From Zelopaecilomyces penicillatus (lineage: Eukaryota; Ascomycota; Sordariomycetes; Hypocreales; Pseudodiploosporaceae), in the NCBI GenBank assembly GCA_005765155.1, contig VCCP01000002.1, positions 496,001-560,000 of the forward strand: a stretch of 64,000 bases of DNA, read 5' to 3'. The notes below the pieces were generated by a model. It saw only the letters and a list, made by a program, of their open reading frames with translations. It had not been told where the DNA came from and did no database searches. A program made the position numbers and the translations under genes. Below are positions 1 to 12,315 of this stretch, one piece after another (within the stretch, counting starts at the first letter, position 1; each line of letters starts with the position of its first letter).

Positions 1-400
1 CATTTCTCTTGTCTATCATTTCTCACCTCATGCGTTTTCCGTCTGGTCTCTGATATCATAAAAAAAGGCGCTTTCTTCAACACAGCCTCCGCCTGCAAAA
101 GCCTGCATCCATCTCTGATGCATATGCGTTTGCATATTTCCCGTCTCCATGTAACCTGTTTATGTTGTTCGCCAAAAACTCCGTGTCTGCCATGTCTTGA
201 AAAGCAACGAAACGAGAAAGAAAACCAATTAGTACCCCCCGCAGTTCCACAGCGGAGTCGGGGGGGCGAAAAGCGGCATCGGATGAATAGAAGAAAAAAA
301 CCAGTCCCCACAGGTCAGCAAAATGCACCGGTAATACTCGATGCAGGCTGCAGTCCATCTCCCGTCATCTGCCGTCGGCCGTCTTACTATCTTCTCCATT
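1..400. other. 3' flank of the aminotransferase gene, no gene seen
   Basis: The stretch holds only short overlapping open frames on both strands without protein-like composition. It is probably the 3' untranslated and downstream region of the aminotransferase gene that ends at 401. Confidence 0.5.
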
Positions 401-1695
401 TTACTCCTTCTCCGGGATGACGACACCCCACTTGTGCTCCTCACGACCGTACATGATGTCGAAGACCCAGCCCTTGATTTTTTCGGTGATCTCGCCAGCC
501 TTGCCCTCAGGGCCCATGGGGATGTTGATATCCTGGCCACGGTGGTGGATCTGTGAGACGGGGCAGACAAAGTACTAGATAGACGAGAGTTAGAAAACAA
601 TTAATACTGGCAGTTCAGGGGGGGGAAACTTACAGCAGTGCCGGCCGCAAAGGATTCGAGGATGCGTCCCTCGGCGTCGGCCTCGATAAGCTCAGCAATA
701 GTGTATTTGCGCTCAGTGACCTCAATCTCGCCTGCCAATCTCTCGCGGACAATTTCTAGGCAGCTGCGGCGGGTGACACCATCGAGAATCAGCTTGTCGT
801 CAAGGGGAGCGGTAATAATCTCCTTCTTGCCGTCCTTGCGCTTCCAGATGATGAAGAAGTTGCTGGCGCCAGCCTCGGTGCACTCGCCCTGCTCGCCATA
901 GAGCCACAGAATCTGGTGAAAGCCGCGGCGACGGGCATCCTGGGTGGCCATGAGCGAAGGGCCGTAGTTGGCGCCAACCTTGGCGTAGCCGAAGCCGCCA
1001 ACCCAGGCACGAACCATGTCCTCGGGCGAGGTGTGGAGGCGCATGCCGCCTGGTGGGCTGTCCATGCGAGGCATGAAGCTCACAATAATGTACATCATGG
1101 CCTCCTTGGGGCTCTGGACACCGAGCTGAGACTGGGTACCAATAAGCGTGGGGCGCAGGTAGAGGTAGTTGCCGGGTTGATCGCGCGGCAGCCAGCGAGG
1201 ACCGTCAACAGCGAGCAGAGCGACAATGAGCTTCTCTAGCTCGGCCGGGTCGAAGAGCGGCAGTGAGATGCGGCCAGCGGACATGAGCATGCGGGCACAG
1301 TTGCGCTCGGGGCGGAAGATGCGCAGCTTGCCGTCGTACCCACGGTAGACCTTGAGGCCCTCAAAGCACTCAGTGGCATAGTGCAGGCAGGATGCGGTGG
1401 GCATGAGGCTCAGTGGGCCATAGGGCTTGAGCTCCGGAGTGTCCCAGCCGGTAGCCTCGCGCCAGACGGCAGTAACCATGTGGTCGGTGCAAATGGTCTC
1501 GAGCCCAGCGTTGGCGACGGCCTCATCGGGGACGGTGCGCGGGTTGGCGGTTAAGGCGTAAGTAAGCTTGGAAGCATCGAGGGGTGCCACGGTATTGGGG
1601 CCGTGGCCGTTGGATGTAGCCTGGGCAGCCTCCTTCCGCTGGATGGCGGCAGCGGTGAGGTTGACATCCTGAGACTGGACAGCAGAGGGAGCCAT
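401..1695 (-). CDS. Branched-chain amino acid aminotransferase (411 aa, 2 exons)
   Basis: A PLP enzyme that interconverts leucine, isoleucine and valine with their 2-oxo acids, using glutamate/2-oxoglutarate. Exons are 1695-634 and 574-401; the 59-nt intron starts GTAAGT and ends TAG, and joining is in phase 0 after residue 354. Seen: the fold type IV signature around GGFGYAKVGANYGPS, with Lys239 as the expected Schiff-base lysine; the substrate region YATECFEGLKVYRG (about 106-119); and the cofactor-side motif TEAGASNFF (about 273-281). The second exon supplies the usual C-terminal strand ending at VVIPEKE. Length fits fungal BCATs. The first 35 residues are Ala/Gln/Ser-rich and not clearly a mitochondrial presequence, so a cytosolic form is plausible but unproven. 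Fungi usually carry several paralogues, so a specific gene name is not assigned. Confidence 0.95.
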
Positions 1696-4587
1696 GGTGA
1701 GAGGTGTTGATGAATGTGTCTGCAGAACTGATATGTCGGGTCAAGCTGTGTTTTTTTTTTGAGATTTGTCTGGTGTTTTGATCGTTTGAAGACCCAATTC
1801 TCCTTTCCAATCTTGTTGGGACTCTTCTAAAGAAGGCCTGTTGAACTAGATGAAACCCGGAGGGCGTGTGTGTGTGTGTGATGTTGCGTTGTTGTAGAGG
1901 GGTGGCGGGGTGAGGATGGATATCAACGGATGGACGTATCCCTGAAGGCAAGACCTAGAGAATGAACTTCTAGGCAATTGGAGTATGGGAAGAAAAAGAA
2001 GAAGGGAAGAAAGAGAAAGGAGAAAGAAGAAAAAAGTCAAAAAGACATCATCGGGGGAAAAGGCGGGAAGCGGCCAGAAAAAAAAACCCAAACCGTAGCT
2101 GATCCACAATGCTCGGCGGTCCGGTGGCCATGACACGGACAGCGGCTATCGAAGGTGTGGTGTATGTTGAGAGTGTTGGTGTGTGTGAGTGAGTGTGTGA
2201 GTGCGTGCGTGCGTGGAGTGGCGGTGGGTGCGAAAATCCCGACTAGATCAGATGGGGGGCGTGTGAGAGTTGGTGTGGTTTGTACGTAAACGGGAATTGT
2301 GGTTTGTTAGCACTTTGATTAGTTTGTTTAGCAGTGTTGGTGTGTGTGTGTGTCTACCATGTACGTAATTGGCAACGGGCAAAGCCTCAATTGGGGGTCC
2401 AAAAGGGGTCTATGGAGTTTATTGTTCAATCTTGACATTTTTTATGTCTCAGTGCTTCAATGGCAATCTTGGGAGTTTGGGAACATTGTGCGATGATTTA
2501 CGACCGGGTTGTCAGATGGGAGATCCGTGGATACCTACCTCAGCACTGTATCTCACAACAGCGGGCTATCAGTGGGGTGCTTGTGTGCGGTATCCAGTGG
2601 GCACGCCGTCATGGTTAGTGGGGTTTGTGGATGTGTTCAGGTGACCTCGACCAACATTGGCCCCCGGCGCCGCGGCGCAACTCGCCTCCTTATTTGGGAT
2701 GAGCTGTAATTAATTTATACTCTCGAGGTGAACAGTCAGTGTACTGTACGATCTGGGTAGGGTAGGTTTGTAAGAATTCAGATATCCCGCTGCTGCCCGC
2801 CTACCCCCACAAGGATTCGGTGTCGTCATGTCTTTTTATCCCAAGACGCGTTTCACCAGCTCGTAGTGTATCCTTTCAAAATGTCAGTTATGGAATGTTC
2901 CTGTGCTAATTGCTAGTCTCTGCGGCTGCGGACATGTCTTGGTGTATCATGAGATCTGGCAGCCTCTTTTTCTTATACAGGTATCCCGCTGCCGTCCACC
3001 CATCTCATTTCATCTCCATCCATTATCCCTGCCCGGTTCATCTTCTCCTTGTTAGTTGCAGCTCACCATGCAAGTCATACTCTTTCTCTAATCACATACT
3101 ACCTACAATAACACTTGTCCTTGCCCGATTGTAGCCCTTTCCTTCCCACCTTACATACACCCACTGTACGTACCCCAGCCCCGGATCCTACGCCCGAACC
3201 CGAGCTGCCGGGTTCTCTAGGCGCTCCGGAATGCCATGTACGTGCATAAAGGGGAAAAAAACAAAAGTGCGGAATAACAGCCGACTAGGCCGAAGCAAAC
3301 AAAAGGCGGCAAGGGCGGCGCAAAGAGAAAAAGAAAGTGTTTCATTCATGCACAATTTTTGCGGGGTAGCTATTCTCTTTGCTTTATTTTCGGAGCATGA
3401 AAAGGGATCTGGTATGTCAAGAAAAGGGCTGAGATTGACAAGGGCCTTTTTGATGGAAATGATATGAAAATGACATGTACACACAGCGGCATAAACCTCC
3501 ATATTGACAGATCCTATCCCCCAACAAACCATACTTAGTTGTACCTAGAAAGCCACCACCACAACAAAAATGACAATCAACAATGGCATACAATTGCCTG
3601 ATAATTGTGAGACTGGACCCAAGCACATTCCATCATCTGTTTGCCATCTCTGCCCATTCGTGATGTACATCAATCACAATCACACCATCACACCCGTCCG
3701 TGTTGTGTTCCGCACCTTCCCCACTCCCCGGCGGCCGATGAAGGGCGCGCCCACACCTTTCACCATAGCGGAATTCGCTCCTTTGTCCACCACCCCCAGA
3801 CGCCGCTGATAGCCGCCTCCGCGCCGGAGAGCCGAGAAACAGAAACCCTTCACACTGCACAGGATCCAACAAACGCACACAAACAAACAGTCTTGTCTCA
3901 CCAACGTAATTGCTACTACTGTACGTATCGAGTGCCGCAGTGTTCTCCTGGAGACATCATCTCGGCCCCTTCTAACTCACTGTTTTTATCCCGTGTGCGG
4001 GTTCTGACCGCCCCTCTTCTTCTGCTTCCGGCTCCGGACAGTGGATTGGGGTTACAGCCATTTCATCAGATTGCAATGTTAGTCTCCTTGTGTCTGACCG
4101 AATCTTCAATGTCACATCAATGCTCTTTACTTTCCAAGCCTCTGCCCCTTCCTACTGAGGATTATTCTACAATCTCTCCATCAAATCTCAAATGCCAATG
4201 TCCAGATGTTAACTGCAAAACCACTGTTCACCTTCATGTTGCAAAAGTCAGTGTACTTGACAGTACCATTTTTGATCAAGAACAAGGTAACCATCTTCAT
4301 GTAGCACATACCACATTAAGCCGTCATCAATTAAGCTACCGCGGCTCCATCTATTTCTAATGCTTCTGTAATTCTGTTGGGCCAGCCTGTTGAAGACCTC
4401 CCTTCATCTTTATCCTCAAGCGTGTTCAGCCTTCTCCTTATCCATACGTATACTTTTCGTCGACCATGCATATTTCCAAGGATCAACCCCAATGCAGACC
4501 CCAACATTCCCGTATCACCGGCTCCTCAACCCCTGTCTACACGCAAACTCCCAGATACATATTCTTCGTGTGTTACGCAAAAACAAT
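1696..4587. other. Long intergenic region upstream of the aminotransferase, no gene seen
   Basis: Nearly 2.9 kb without a convincing gene. Positions 1700-2370 are the aminotransferase 5' side: a T tract at about 1749-1760, purine-rich GAAGAAAG runs at 1985-2040 and several GT-rich microsatellites. The rest has only short open frames. The longest (3641-4360, plus strand, 239 codons) is rich in His, Ser and Pro, has no domain and looks like chance. Confidence 0.5.
2158..2216. repeat. Degenerate GT/GTGA microsatellite
   Basis: Imperfect runs of GTGT, GTGA and GCGT units lie about 0.5 kb upstream of the aminotransferase start. A second short GT run lies at 1866-1881 and another at 2340-2353. Confidence 0.7.
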
Positions 4588-6196
4588 TCATGAGTTCGCC
4601 TCACGCTCCGCTTCCTTTTGTCGCTGCTCCTCCTCCAAAACCTCCCGCGCTCTAGCTGCCTCTTCTACTCCGGCCTTGACACCCTTGGCCCTCTGCCGCG
4701 CCTCGTACATATCACGACTCTTCATGATGCGCTGTACAATCTGTCCAGCGTTGACGTCGGAAAACGTGTGCTCCCCAATCTCGCGGTAGATGCCCATCGC
4801 TTTGGGCCCAGTGTATGGATCGTAGGTGAGTGGCATGAATGCTGTAGGCCCGTGGTAAACAGCATCAGGGATTCCCCAAGGCAGTTCCGCGAGGTACGTT
4901 CTAGTTGGTGTAAAGGGTGCACCAAACACAACAGCGTTGATATACTATAACGCACCGGTTAGCATCGTGTCCCAAACAGCAAGGGCAAAATTTCTTTCCA
5001 GGCTCTAAAGAAAAAAAGATGGGGACAAAGATAGACATACCTTGCACTGGAGGACGCAGAGTCCACGCTCGAAAATGTTCATAATGGGGTAGTTGACTCC
5101 CTTCCACTCATTGATTACCCCGTCCTCATGGACACCTACCACGACATACGCTGGGCTGTAATCCTTGCCAGTACTGCTGACGCGCTCCTTGACAGCCTCG
5201 TCAGAGTACCATCCAGCTTTCCGAGCAAGCTCCTCCTCCTCCACAACAACCTTGCGCAGAAATTCAATATGTCCGCTCGAGAAAAGATCATAGCCACCAT
5301 CAACGTAAACGACACGCTGTCCGGGCTTTTGCCCGATACCTTTGAGAAGCTCCATGAAGACTCCTCGCTCCTCATTCTCTGCCGGGCCTGTCTTGCTCTC
5401 CGTTGAAGCGCTCCAGAACCAGACATCAGCACCAGGTTTCTTGGCGGATTCGTCCGTCGCGTACAACCTCATGCGCTCCATCATCTCCTTGGCCTGCGCC
5501 TTGCGCTCCTCTTCTGTTCCCGACCCCTCTTCACCAGCCAGCATCTTTCGCAGCGACTTTATGAAATGTGTTCTGGTGCAGAGCAACATACGTCCGACTA
5601 GATCTGTCGTGGAGATGCCGGGGGAGCGCTTAACGACCTTGAAACGTCCAGCCTCTTTGACGAACCGATAGCAATCGTTGCCGTCGCTGTCGGAAGTGAT
5701 GTCGTCGCCATGGACGACGTATTTGCAGCCGTAGTGCGAGATGTAGGGGAGGTGAGTTACGTAGGGGGCGTTACCGACCGACTCTGTGACCCAGCGACAT
5801 GCGTTGGTAGCTGCAAGGCTGCACGAAATGCGTTAGTTACGCGTAGCTTGGGTTGTAGACGAGGAGGTATTATATCTTGGGGCCTACCGTTCTTCGAGGT
5901 TCATGACAGTGGGGCCCTTGTTGGCCAAGATGGACTCATCCGAGTGCACACCGCAGTAAAGCTCGTCACCGAGCAGCCTCGCTTGAACAATGGCGCCAGC
6001 ATGGCCTGTCATCTTCGTCCGTCAGCGGCGCATTCCATCTTATACAAGCTACCATTGTGAAATAAAGATTCATTCGTGATGACGCACCGTGGTGGAAGAA
6101 ATCAAAGCACCCATCGACCCAGATTCGGCCTTCGAGAAGCTCAGGCGCAGGTTCGCCCTCGGGGAGCTCGTAGTCTTCCTTATTGGGGGCGCTCAT
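4588..6196 (-). CDS. ECT1: Ethanolamine-phosphate cytidylyltransferase (453 aa, 4 exons)
   Basis: Makes CDP-ethanolamine from CTP and phosphoethanolamine in the Kennedy pathway to phosphatidylethanolamine. Exons are 6196-6088, 6005-5888, 5818-5041 and 4944-4588, with GT-AG introns of 82, 69 and 96 nt in consistent phases. Two cytidylyltransferase domains are visible. The first (from about residue 20) has GCFDFFHHGHAGAIVQAR with the HxGH nucleotide motif and later GISTTDLVGRML, the ISTT/RTxGVSTT-type motif. The second (from about residue 210) begins VVYVDGGYDLFSSGHIEFL, where the HxGH position reads SSGH. The start is MSAPNKEDYE at 6196; codons further upstream in frame are not ATG. The C-terminal helix is Glu/Arg/Lys-rich. 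It is divergent from the phosphatase-like gene at 7263. Confidence 0.95.
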
Positions 6197-7262
6197 CTCG
6201 TAATCTGTATGAATGACCAAGCTAGCTAGCAGATTCTGTCTCGTTTATTATCTAGGGAGCAATTGAAGGTTGGTGGTGCAGCAAATATTGACTGAAAGTT
6301 CGTGTCGATAGCTTCACCGCAAGAGCTCGTGTTGGGTTGATGGAGAAAAGTTGCGCCAAACAGGAACAGCTTCGATTGAGAATGGCGGGGGAGGGGCAGA
6401 CGGCCATGGGTAAGGTGTAGGGGTTACTGGTTGTAAAGGAGGTAGAAAGCTCGACGAATTAGCGTCCAATCTTGAATCCAATACCCAGTAACGACTAAGT
6501 TATAGGTGCATTATGCCATGTTGCTCGGGCATCTTAGGTGTTGATTACAGTGATCTATTACCATCATGGCTGATATTACTGGGCGAATTTCAGGCTTATC
6601 ACAGCTGGTACGAACGACTGACCCTAACCCCCAGTCATTCTAAATCCCGGTAATTCTCCGTCTCCGATGCTTCTTTTCATGTGAAGCCGTCTTGAGTGGA
6701 CACCCACCCCATCTTCCCAGCGAAAGCGGCATCATCACCAACACCACCCTCTGGACTGGGACGCTGCGAACCAGCTTGATATGTCTTCATATCTAATAAA
6801 CGATATGTTTTGGCTAGATGGCCCGCCGGGGTGTGGCTTGTTAGCCACCCTACCTTCGCCACACCACGATGCACTTGAGGTCATTCTACTGCTAAATCTC
6901 AAATCCCATAGTCATAGTCAATGAATGCCACCAGTCGTTCATACTTATCATTATATGAATAGACTCTTGATATGCTTCATCTTGCGCATTTTGAGCTCTG
7001 TCAGCGCTCCCCTTCTGCCATCGCTTCCTCTTCTGGAGGTCCCATGTCGGCCCCATCTACGTGGGGGGTCATGGGAGTGTCCTTGGCGGTTGCAAGTGCA
7101 ATCTGACATGCGTTGCCGCTAAAGGAAATGGTACTGAGAGTCATTTTCTCGCATTTGTCGTTGAAAACTTCTTCCGTCGTTCCATCTGCCTTCAATATAC
7201 ATATTTCCTGCTTGAAAAAAGGCTTGTGGAGAGCTCGGCATTCTCTAATCTTCATCCTCACC
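6197..7262. other. Divergent intergenic region, no gene seen
   Basis: This is the head-to-head spacer between the cytidylyltransferase (leftward) and the secreted phosphatase-like gene (rightward). No open frame here has recognisable features. It must hold both promoters. Confidence 0.5.
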
Positions 7263-8522
7263 ATGAAGCAGAGCTTTGCGGTGCCTACTTTGCTGGCGCT
7301 TGCCTATGGAGCAGCTGCCGTCTGGACAGAAGCTCAGCAAGGAGAGATCAAGTACACCTCGGTAGCGGGATATTTCCTCCAGGACGACCCAAAGACAAAC
7401 CCCGACGGTTTCGACTATGTACGTGGACTTGGGTGGCTACCCGTTCAGCGTCACACTAATCCTCATGGGCTTATAGGCGGCGTCGAACTTTGGTTTGATC
7501 AATAGGACCTACCCAACTGACCAGGTATTCGATCCTCACGGGACTAAAACTCAATGGCAGCGGTTTGCGCAATGGGTTCAACACCTAAACGATGATAGCC
7601 GCAGTCACGGCAAGTCCATCTATAAGCTGTTCTTTCTTGGCAGACACGGCCAGGGCTATCACAACGTTGCCGAAGGTTACTACGGCACACCAGCCTGGAA
7701 TGTAAGTTCTTCGCCTCTCTACCGGGTTTGAATATAAGTGATATATAGTGCTCACAAATCCTCAAGTGCTACTGGGCTCATGAAACTGGCAACGGCACTT
7801 CTACCTGGGAAGACGCTGCACTCACTTCAAATGGCCTCGCAGAAGCCTACAAGGCCAACGCCTACTACCGCTCTCGCTTAGAGAATGAGGGAATGCCTTA
7901 CTTTGAATCCTACTATAGCTCGCCTCTTAAAAGATGCATCCAGACAGCCGACGCGACATTTGCAACACTGGACCTACCGACGACACACGCTTTCACTCCT
8001 ATTATCAAGGAGCTTTTCCGCGAGGGTATAACCAGCCACACATGCAACCGCCGCTCTACCAAGACGGAGATTCAGGGATTTGCACCTCCATACTTTACCT
8101 TTGAACATGGTTTCACCGAGAAGGATGAGCTTTGGCGTGGGGATAAGGGCGAGAGTGAGACGGAGAAGCATGAGTTGGCTCGCAGCAAGCAGGCAATAGG
8201 CGAGGTCTTTGCAAACGACGACGCAACATGGATCAGTGTGTCAAGTCATTCCGGTGCGATCCGTAGGCTGCTGGAGGTGCTGGGCCACCGAACCTTTAGC
8301 CTGTCCACGGGTCAGATTATACCAGTGCTGGTCCGCGCCGAAGTGGTGGACACGCCAGAGCCAGTGACGACTCAACCAGGGTTTACGCCCGAGGCGACGT
8401 GCAAGTCGACGCCCGTTACGAGCATATCAGGCCAGGGATGTGTTTGCTCCGAAGTCATTTTGACGACCATGATGACGACGGCGACAACGGAGCCATCATC
8501 TGTGAAGACTGGGTCGTCATAG
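7263..8522 (+). CDS. Secreted histidine phosphatase (phosphoglycerate-mutase-like) family protein (378 aa, 3 exons)
   Basis: Probably an extracellular or cell-wall phosphohydrolase of the phosphoglycerate mutase-like branch; the substrate is not predictable. Exons are 7263-7418, 7477-7701 and 7767-8522, all joined in phase 0 (donors GTACGT and GTAAGT). Seen: an N-terminal signal peptide (about residues 1-20, MKQSFAVPTLLALAYGAAAV); the RHG motif in FFLGRHGQGYHN with His109 as expected phospho-acceptor and Arg108 beside it; SSPLKRCIQTA with Arg183; acidic ELFRE near 209-213; and the second catalytic histidine in SVSSHSGAIRR (His288). The last 45 residues are Thr/Ser/Pro-rich with two Cys, like a linker or glycosylated tail. 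No clear GPI signal is present. Confidence 0.93.
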
Positions 8523-9165
8523 TTGTGCACCGGGGCGGGTGCCAAAATTACGTGTACATGGATCAGAATTGAAATGCACATATGAGAAAATGCAAGGGAC
8601 CGAAGTTGACAGACGCTGAGGGAGGATTTGGCTGTTTGTAGTGGAAAAGCTGAGCTCGAGTCAGGCTCTCAGGGTTGCTTGTGGGTATTACAGCCAAATG
8701 CGACGACGGCAGCCCAGCACAGGGGATGCAACGGCTGGGTGGATTTTAGTGCTGCCTTGATGCAGGATGACTGCAGAGACCGGGTGTATTTAAGACATGG
8801 GCGATGCTTTGTTGTCAATGTGGATATTTGGATGTCGTTGTCGTTGGATATATGTTGAGCTCGACATTGTACTGTAAGATATGAGTTGGAAAGGAACCGT
8901 GGCTGTGACGGATCACCATGTGAATGAGATATTGCAGGCTTGACTGAATGGATTCATTCTTTATATGATTCAGGGTGATTTATGTACGCGCTGGTGTTAT
9001 TTTATGTGTTTATTCTAACTCTTCTGCCTATTTTGTCAGTGTTGGGTGATTTAGCGGCAGATTGTATGGAATACAAACTTCTGAGTATGGATGCTACCTA
9101 CCTAGCCAATAGGCAAACTGCATGGCATTTGCTGATGCCGGTAGTTGGGGGTTGTCCTTGGCAGT

Positions 9166-9209
9166 TTTAGCATCCCTTAGCGGTCTTTTTAGCGACCTTT
9201 TAGCGGTCT
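9166..9209 (+). repeat. Four degenerate 11-bp tandem units
   Basis: Successive 11-mers read TTTAGCATCCC, TTAGCGGTCTT, TTTAGCGACCT and TTTAGCGGTCT. The shared core is TTTAGCGGTCT. Confidence 0.6.
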
Positions 9210-10110
9210 GCTAGCTGTTACTGCACTTCAAGTGCCCGTTGGACCCTTATTTGTTGTTGGAAATGATGGACATTGGCCCCCCCCTTTTTCTAATTACGGC
9301 CAACTCCGGATACCACGGGTCTTCTTTTTCTGGGGGCTTCTTTTGCTTCTAGCCATGTTTCATCAGTGCTCAATTACCTACCTACCTAGGCATGTTATGA
9401 TGAGGGGAACACAGCAGACCCTGGATTCTATTGCCTGGCCGGGGGCATCTAATACATTGCTATTCATAGACCATGAGTGAACGCGTGTTTTGGGGGGGTT
9501 AAAATTATCAACGGAGATGACACCTTGTGTTTTGTTTTGCGCTGTTTTGTTTAGGTTTGTTTTGTGTTGTTATGAGCTGTTCTACGGTCCAATATATATA
9601 TTTAACGTAAGGTAATAATAGACTTGATACAGTGGCTGAAGGTGGTGGCTCTTCATCGAAAAGTGTCCGTGTGTCCTTGGTGTAGAAGCTCAGTGGACGG
9701 ACAGGCCTCATCACAGGGCGGAGACGGAGAAAAAGAAGAAAGACGGGCTGCGATAGCTTCTGGACCCTCCTCTCTCTCAAGCTCGTACTCTCGCTCTTTG
9801 GCACTTCTCTCACGTCTCAGCCAGAGCCAGGGTTCGCCTCCCTTGTTCTTTTTCTACTTCTTCACCTTCGATTCTGCATCGTATTTCGATTGGCTTTCTT
9901 CCTGCGACCTTCCTTAGCCCCCCAAACCAAACCCCCGGCCGACTGTTACGAATACCGCGATTTGTTTCTTCACCTTCGACTTCTGGCCCCCCTAACCGGC
10001 ATAATCAATACATAACGTCAACAATCCCCCCCCCCGCTGTTTCGGCACTTCAACTCTGTTCATAATTGATTTCCCACTTTGCAGCGTCGATTCGTTTCAA
10101 TTATACGCCT

Positions 10111-10130
10111 CTTTCTTTCTTTCTTTCTTT
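10111..10130 (+). repeat. CTTT tetranucleotide microsatellite
   Basis: Five tandem CTTT units followed by CTCTCTG in the pyrimidine-rich leader of the gene at 10900. Confidence 0.8.
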
Positions 10131-10899
10131 CTCTCTGTTTCTCTCTCGACGCGCGTTTCTGTCGTCACCCTTTTTTGCGAGGTTGTCAATCAGTCAGTCA
10201 GTCCGATAATCAATCAGTGCCGAGGCTCAGGATATCAAAACATCAACAAAAGCAGAGTGGTTTTCTCTGCAGTGCAAAACAAACACAGGGGGCCCCGAAC
10301 CTAAAAGGACACCCAACTGCGACATCCATCTCTTTGTTTTCAATCTTTTGTCCACCCCTTGCGTCCTCGGTAAAGCTATTCAGCTGGTGGCACCAAATCA
10401 TCGGATCAGCATTACGACAAGCTGCAGCTGGGTGTTTGGGCTTAGAATTCTGGGTCGGCCCTTGCAGCAAAAGGATTAAATCCTCCGCTCGGGAGACGTT
10501 GTGCATACATACATAGAACACCCTTCCACCATCCCGCTACTAGATTCATCCATCACTGGCTTCCTCGAACCTTTTGCCACCGAATCATATAACCACACAC
10601 CCAAACGGCTGCTTCTGTGGCGGCGCCGCCTGTGCGTCCGCGGCTACGCACATCACCACCCATTCCTTTGCCAATCCTCGCTGCTCTCTGCCAGGTCGTT
10701 CCTGGGCCGGTTCCTCGTCATACAGGCCTAGTCAGAAGTCAAAAACTACTAGTTTGCCAATCTTTGCCACTGCGCTACCGATCCGCACTGCTGCGTGGGT
10801 AATCCTTCGATTGTTCGACCGTTAAAGCCGTTTTCTTCGATAGGGAGGAGGGACGCCCGACAAGGCTCCCATCCACCCCCGAGTTGCCAAACCGACAGG

Positions 10900-12315
10900 A
10901 TGGCTCCGACTTCTGCCACCACGCCGACCTTTGCGACCAACATCTTCAGCTCGTCCTCGACTTCGCTCTCCCGCCCTACAACCCGTGACGGTCCCGACTC
11001 ATCAAGACACGCTGCTGCTGCCAGCACCACAGGAAGCTCAAGCATCTCCTCGTCTATTGCCGCTGCCGCAAAGGAACGCAAGGCATCCTTCTCACGTAAG
11101 GCTTCGCTGCCGGGTTCGCGACGCCGAGGCACCTGGACTGCCACCTCTACTTCCAGTGGGGGCATCGTCACTGACGCAGCTGCGCCGCCTGCGCTTCCCG
11201 ATTACGCTCTCGCTGCGGCGGCCAAGATCATCTCACGCGATAAGGATAAAGATAGGGATAAGGGCAGCCGAGACGAAGGCATCTGGAGTCCTTCGAGTCC
11301 ACATGACATGTCTAGTATGTTGACGAGGACGGCAAGCCATACCACAATGCATATGCCTCCACCCACCCCCGTCGGCGCAGCGCCCGGCATCAACGGTTCT
11401 ATGTGGCAGCAGAGCGAGTCGGCCATTATACATCAGCAGATTACGGACCTGACGCACAAGCGGATATCGACACTAGACTATCTCCGCAAGTCGTAAGTCT
11501 TTGTCCCTCTGAAGGATCAAATATGATTAGTATCAAACGCCAGCAAACATGCTAACTTGGGTGCCTATTGCAGACACGAGGGCCGCGTCTATTGGTTCAA
11601 CACATATCTTTTTGACAAACCCGACCTCGGCCGCATGCCAGGATACGACCCGCGCAAGCTAGCTCGCAGGGCCACCAACTACCTATTGCTAGGCCTCTCT
11701 ATTCCGACCATAAATGACCTGTACTCTTCCACTCCGCTCGAGTTCCTCCGCTGCCTTAATGCTCTACTTTCCGAGTTCGACTCTTTCCAGCAGCTACATA
11801 GCGATTCTACCTCGGCAGCTTCCCTCACTCGCGCTCGGCTTCCCAACATGTTCCGTCGCCCGGGCACAAAGTCCCGCCGCTCGACCACGACTGGCACCGA
11901 TACGCTCATGGGTGACGACTCCTCCCAATTTGCGCAGCCCTCGATTGCTGGTTCCAACGGCGGCTCTGGCCCAGCGCCTGCCGTTATGAACTTTGCCGCC
12001 TCGGAATCCGACCTCCTCCCTGGAGAGGAGTACACATATCTGCTCACGCCGTCGCTGCCCTTTGATCCCGACTTTTTCGAGACGTTTGCCACGCTTTGCG
12101 ACGTGCTGATCGACTGCTACACTCGGTTCCTTGCTTTGGTGCCGACTCCTCGCGAGTGCTCGGCACCAGTTGCGGAGCTTTTCACCAAGGCAGACTCGAG
12201 GATGCGCAAGATTATTGTGCAGGGTGTGGTCAAGGATTTTGAGGATCAAAGTAGGACCCACGTCAAATCCGAAGTAGCCAACATTGGCAAAGTCGTATTG
12301 GGTGGCCTCATGTGA
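10900..12315 (+). CDS. Conserved protein of unknown function with HEGRVYWFNT motif (444 aa, 2 exons)
   Basis: Not identified by name. Exons are 10900-11492 and 11574-12315; the 81-nt intron (GTAAGT...CAG) joins in phase 2 to give YLRKSHEGRVYWFNT. The first 120 residues are Ser/Thr/Ala-rich and low complexity with an RKASFSRKASLPGSRRR basic-serine stretch that resembles kinase target sites. The region from about residue 170 is folded-looking: HQQITDLTHKRISTLDYLRKS, the HEGRVYWFNT segment, a helical block ending LNALLSEFDSFQQL, a disordered insert, then a helical C-terminus (FFETFATLCDVLIDCYTRFLALVPTP to the end at GKVVLGGLM). No signal peptide or membrane segment. The ATG at 10900 is the first in frame. 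The pattern suggests a cytosolic regulatory protein, but no function is inferred. Confidence 0.85.

Larger units (their letters stand above)
8523..10899. other. Intergenic region and probable long 5' leader of the next gene
   Basis: Positions 8523-9600 look like phosphatase 3' flank plus spacer. Positions 9600-10899 are strongly pyrimidine-rich on the plus strand, typical of the promoter and leader of fungal genes. Two tracts are annotated separately. The open frame at 10079-10516 has no domain and overlaps the low-complexity tract, so it is not called. Confidence 0.5.

Noticed and set aside
3641..4360. 239-codon plus-strand open frame
   Set aside because: Composition is dominated by His, Ser, Pro and Leu. 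There is no domain, no intron-compatible neighbours and no promoter cue. It is most likely chance in pyrimidine-rich DNA.
10079..10516. 145-codon plus-strand open frame
   Set aside because: Low-complexity Leu/Phe/Ser from CTTT repeats in a probable leader; no domain.
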